Assembly: GCA_025928215.1 (NCBI GenBank)
Contig: JAICJW010000224.1
Span: 1-7,528, forward strand
Direction of reading: 5' to 3'
Origin: Chloroflexia bacterium
GTDB taxonomy: Bacteria > Chloroflexota > Chloroflexia > Thermomicrobiales > JALYUS01
DNA: 7,528 nt
Position 1 is the first letter of the stretch, and each line of letters begins with the position of its first letter. Both the position numbers and the translations under genes were made by a program. The notes under the pieces were generated by a model. That model saw nothing but the letters and a program-made list of their open reading frames with translations, was not told where the DNA came from and did not search any database. Below are positions 5,548 to 7,528 of this stretch, in pieces.

Positions 5548-6333
5548 ATGAAACGACAGTTTGGACTCGTCACTATTCTCGCCTTGATCGCCACATTCGT
5601 CTTTGGCAGCGCCGGGACGGTTGGAGCGGCAGGCTCGACGGTGGTTGTGACACCAACAAATACGCAGGGCTGGTCCACGGCGGACACGCGGCCGGGTGGC
5701 GCGGTGAATTTTGTCGTGGACGCGACAGCTCCACGGGGAGCAGGCGCGCTTCAGTTGACAACAGATGCGATGACCACGGCCAAAGCACAATATCTGCATG
5801 CAGCAAATACGCCGCTTAGTTCGGTCATGGAGTTGAGTTACTACACCAAGCAAGTAAGTGCGTTATTCCCCGGTGGCGATCCTTCGTATCAGTTGCCCGT
5901 CCTTCTGAGTGGCACAGGCGGATTTACAACATTGGTCTTTGAGCCGTACGAAAACGGTGTAGTAACCCCGGGGTCTTGGCAAAGTTGGGACGTTGCTGCG
6001 GGACAATTCTGGTCCAGCAGATCGTTTAGCGACGGAACGTGTACGGTCGTTGCCGGCAGTGGAGGCGCGCCTTTCTATACATTGGCAGGCCTCCAAGCCA
6101 TGTGCCCGAACGCACAGGTCACAGGATTCGGTGTGAACATTGGGTCAAACAATCCGTCCTATAACGTCGAGACCGATCTCGTTGACTTCAATGGCACGAC
6201 GTACGACTTCGAGCTGAATACGGTCGCGACGAACAAGGATCAGTGCAAGGACGGCGGCTGGCAGAACTTCAACCCGCCAGCGGGTCCGTACAAGAATCAG
6301 GGGCAGTGCGTCTCGTCCACTAACCACCAATAG
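5548..6333 (+). CDS. Secreted protein with KDQCKxGGW-type C-terminal tail
   Basis: A 261-residue exported protein. MKRQ starts a signal peptide with hydrophobic core about 5-25 and likely cleavage after the AGTVGAA region (about 27-28). The body (30-220) is rich in beta-strand-like, Gly/Ser/Thr/aromatic segments, with GSWQSWDV (142-149), GQFWSSR (152-158) and GVNIGSNNPSY (195-205). It resembles jelly-roll-like domains of surface proteins, function unknown. The tail from 229 (NKDQCKDGGWQNF...NQGQCVSS) is a short two-cysteine motif that recurs at the ends of many secreted bacterial proteins. Four cysteines sit as two pairs, C165/C186 and C233/C254, both 21 apart, and probably form disulfides. 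No cell-wall sorting signal is seen. ATG 5548 is chosen for GAGGGG (5537-5542) and the clean signal peptide. GC is lower than in the neighbours (30 of 60 in 5761-5820 against 45 of 60 in 6841-6900), suggesting separate origin. Confidence 0.8.
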   Translation: MKRQFGLVTILALIATFVFGSAGTVGAAGSTVVVTPTNTQGWSTADTRPGGAVNFVVDATAPRGAGALQLTTDAMTTAKAQYLHAANTPLSSVMELSYYTKQVSALFPGGDPSYQLPVLLSGTGGFTTLVFEPYENGVVTPGSWQSWDVAAGQFWSSRSFSDGTCTVVAGSGGAPFYTLAGLQAMCPNAQVTGFGVNIGSNNPSYNVETDLVDFNGTTYDFELNTVATNKDQCKDGGWQNFNPPAGPYKNQGQCVSSTNHQ

Positions 6334-6371
6334 GGCGACGAACACGACCTGAACCGAGAGACCTTCATGCT

Positions 6372-6395
6372 GGGGCGGGCCGTCAGGCTCGCCCC
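6372..6395 (+). terminator. Hairpin terminator candidate after the secreted-protein gene
   Basis: GGGGCGGGCC and GGCTCGCCCC pair as a 10-bp stem with one G-U pair around the loop GTCA, starting 38 bases after the stop codon. The bases that follow (GCTGTTGTG) are only modestly T-rich, so it may be a weak intrinsic terminator or mRNA-end hairpin. It separates the secreted-protein gene from the IclR promoter. Confidence 0.6.
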
Positions 6396-6418
6396 GCTGT
6401 TGTGCCCGTGATTGATGC

Positions 6419-6446
6419 TTGACAAGGGCGACAAAGGCCATAAGAT
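6419..6446 (+). promoter_or_regulatory. Sigma-70-type promoter of the IclR-family gene
   Basis: -35 TTGACA (6419-6424), 16 bases, then -10 TAAGAT (6441-6446). Transcription would begin near 6453, about 40 bases before the ATG at 6493. The sequence around and after the -10 closely matches the dimethylformamidase-like promoter (3943-3988). Confidence 0.75.
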
Positions 6447-6460
6447 GGAAAGCAGTTTCA
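6446..6460 (+). promoter_or_regulatory. Candidate IclR-type operator in the regulator's own promoter
   Basis: TGGAAAGCAGTTTCA: half-sites TGGAAA and GTTTCA around a 3-base centre, 4 of 6 positions symmetric. It matches the site at 3946-3960 at 12 of 15 positions and has the same offset from the -10 box. A regulator bound here would block its own promoter (autoregulation). Confidence 0.65.
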
Positions 6461-6492
6461 CGATAGCGGCATGACGGCGAAAGGCGTACGCG

Positions 6493-7281
6493 ATGAGTGG
6501 CGATTATCAAGTGCGTGCATTGGCGCGCGGCCTCGCGATCCTCACCTCCTTCACGCTCACGCACCCGGAGCAGTCGCTGACGGCGATCAGCACGCGGCTC
6601 GGGTTGGCCAAGGGAACGGCGGTGCGGTTGCTCACGGTCTTGGAGGAGCACGGATTCGTGGAGCGGGCGGCCTCCGAGCGATACCGGCTCGGCGTGCGCC
6701 TCTTTGAACTCGGCAGCATCTACGGGCAGACCTTCTCCATCGAGCAGGCCGCCCACCCCGCGCTGGATTCGCTGGCGCGGGAGTGCGAGCAGACGGCGAA
6801 CCTCGGCATCCTCAATGAGGGGCAGGTCGTGCATATCGCCGTCGTGCCGCCGCAGCGCCCGATCCATTTCGCGGGGCAACTCGGGGCGCGCGAGCTTGTC
6901 CACTGCACCGGGCTTGGCAAAGCGCTGATCGCCGATCTCGCGCCCGAGACGATCGCGGCCATCGTCTCGGAGCATGGCCTACCGAGCCGCACGCCGAAGA
7001 CGATCACGACCGTGGACGTGCTGCACGACCGGCTCGCCGTCGTGCGCGAGCGCGGCTACGCGACCGACGACGAGGAATCCTTTCTCGGCCTAACGTGCGT
7101 CGCCGCGCCGATCCGTGACGCGACGGGCGCGACCGTCGCCGCAATCAGCGTCTCCGGCACGACGACAGAGTTCGCGGCGACCGATTACGCGCCCGCCGTC
7201 CTCGCTGCCGCCACCACCGTTTCGCACCGTCTCGGCTACGGCGTCCGGGCGAAGATAGAGGGACTGAGAAGTGAGGACTGA
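6493..7281 (+). CDS. IclR-family transcriptional regulator
   Basis: A 262-residue DNA-binding regulator. Residues 5-67 form the winged helix-turn-helix: SLTAISTRLGLAKGTAVRLL is the HTH and EEHGFVERAASERYRLG the wing. Residues 75-250 form the GAF-like effector domain, with the family segments HCTGLGKALIADL (137-149), GYATDDEES.LGLTCVAAPIRD (189-209) and AAISVSG (216-222). Family members usually bind a small carbon-source metabolite and repress or activate catabolic operons, often including their own gene. Here matching sites at its own promoter and at the dimethylformamidase-like promoter support that role. The ATG at 6493 is preceded by a weak AAAGG; the HTH begins right after it, so no longer start is needed. 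The last residues (EGLRSED) are encoded by a heptamer repeat that runs past the stop. Confidence 0.92.
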   Translation: MSGDYQVRALARGLAILTSFTLTHPEQSLTAISTRLGLAKGTAVRLLTVLEEHGFVERAASERYRLGVRLFELGSIYGQTFSIEQAAHPALDSLARECEQTANLGILNEGQVVHIAVVPPQRPIHFAGQLGARELVHCTGLGKALIADLAPETIAAIVSEHGLPSRTPKTITTVDVLHDRLAVVRERGYATDDEESFLGLTCVAAPIRDATGATVAAISVSGTTTEFAATDYAPAVLAAATTVSHRLGYGVRAKIEGLRSED

Positions 7282-7288
7282 GAATGGG
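7261..7288 (+). repeat. Heptamer repeat run at the end of the IclR-family gene
   Basis: Seven-base units GGACTGA, GAAGTGA, GGACTGA, GAATGGG follow each other, giving two copies of GGACTGAGAA 14 bases apart. The run covers the last codons and TGA stop (7279-7281). The 7-base period is the same as in the repeat at 2191-2259. Confidence 0.65.
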
Positions 7289-7290
7289 GA

Positions 7291-7310
7291 GGGCGCATGC
7301 TATGCGTCCC
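7291..7310 (+). repeat. GCGCAT-type short palindrome
   Basis: GGGCGCAT and ATGCGTCCC pair around a 3-base loop with one bulged base, just after the IclR stop. Palindromes of this GGGCGCAT/ATGCGCCC kind recur between genes in several bacterial groups; here it could also end the IclR transcript, although no T-run follows. Confidence 0.55.
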
Positions 7311-7317
7311 TACGACT

Positions 7318-7377
7318 CCCCTCTCCATCGCCAGACGGATCTTCGCGCGGTCGAAGCGTCGGGGCGATGGAGAGGGG
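7318..7377 (+). repeat. 60-bp hairpin repeat, copy 2
   Basis: The 15-bp perfect terminal inverted repeats are at 7318-7332 and 7363-7377, with a smaller nested CTTCG/CGAAG pair inside. It is the same element as 201-260 in opposite orientation. Its GGGTGAGG tail (7381-7389) immediately precedes the RraA-family start and supplies that gene's ribosome-binding purines. Confidence 0.8.
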
Positions 7378-7394
7378 CCGGGGGTGAGGAAATA

Positions 7395-7528
7395 ATGAGC
7401 ACAGAGCGCGACACGGAACTCTTCGACTTCATGCAGCGCGAACTCTACGTCTCCGTTCTCTCCGATGTTCTCGACCGCCTCGGCTATCGCGAGCAGGCGA
7501 TGGACGCGACGATCCGCCCGATCTACAC
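7395..7528 (+). CDS. RraA-family protein, N-terminal part only
   Basis: This gene runs off the right edge; 44 complete codons are visible. The segment LYVSVLSDVLDRLGYREQAM followed by DATIRPIY matches the start of RraA-family proteins, in which a helix ending in SDxLDxLG precedes a conserved (I/M)RP segment. The family includes 4-hydroxy-4-methyl-2-oxoglutarate/oxaloacetate-type aldolases as well as the E. coli RNase E regulator RraA. The aldolase role fits the catabolic neighbours better, but the catalytic residues lie outside the window. The ATG at 7395 follows GGTGAGGA (7383-7390), part of the tail of the hairpin repeat. It is in line with the IclR gene, 113 bp downstream. Confidence 0.75.
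   Translation, partial: MSTERDTELFDFMQRELYVSVLSDVLDRLGYREQAMDATIRPIY

Noticed and set aside
5366..5551. Small TTG-started frame whose TGA overlaps the secreted-protein ATG
   Set aside because: The ATGA overlap suggests coupling, but there is no ribosome site before the TTG, which falls inside the candidate promoter, and the product has no protein-like pattern.
5496..5819. 107-codon frame behind a good AAGGAG
   Set aside because: Arg/Ser/Gly-rich out-of-frame translation of the secreted-protein gene; the start is buried in a hairpin and the overlapping frame has a clear signal peptide and domain features.

Overview
The window looks like part of a GC-rich, free-living bacterium, most likely a member of the Chloroflexota (Thermomicrobia/Sphaerobacter-like). 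This is an inference from gene style: a Tat-type lipoprotein with a Ser/Thr/Ala/Pro-rich linker, short hairpin and heptamer repeats between genes, and a secreted protein with a KDQCKxGGW-type tail. No rRNA, tRNA, CRISPR array or transposase gene was seen.

Layout. Five minus-strand genes run leftwards from about 5178 to the left edge: a divergent enolase-superfamily enzyme (4054-5178), an N,N-dimethylformamidase-like protein (2241-3884), a creatininase-family amidohydrolase (1396-2169), a muconate-cycloisomerase-type enolase-superfamily enzyme (284-1399, ATGA overlap with the previous gene), and the first 56 codons of a solute-binding lipoprotein (1-170, running off the window). A divergent intergenic region (5179-5547) separates them from three plus-strand genes: a lower-GC secreted protein (5548-6333), an IclR-family regulator (6493-7281), and the first 44 codons of an RraA-family protein (7395 onwards, running off the window).

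How the genes may work together. An ABC-importer binding protein, two hydrolases that act on amide or cyclic-amide bonds, two enolase-superfamily lyases/isomerases, an RraA-type aldolase candidate and an IclR regulator look like an uptake-and-catabolism locus. The substrate may be a small amide, lactam or sugar/aldonic-acid-like compound. It cannot be named from the sequence.

Regulation is the most informative part. The IclR gene and the dimethylformamidase-like gene have near-matching promoters (TTGACA, then TARGAT), each followed by the same 15-bp partly palindromic site (TGRAAM-N3-GTTTCA type). About 22 of 26 bases match between the two. This predicts that the IclR protein controls both itself and the catabolic genes. 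The first gene of the minus-strand set has its own near-consensus promoter with a different palindrome over the start point.

Repeats mark the edges of the locus: two 60-bp hairpin elements in opposite orientation (201-260 and 7318-7377), a heptamer-based inverted repeat over the end of the dimethylformamidase-like gene (2191-2259), and a heptamer run plus a GCGCAT palindrome after the IclR gene.
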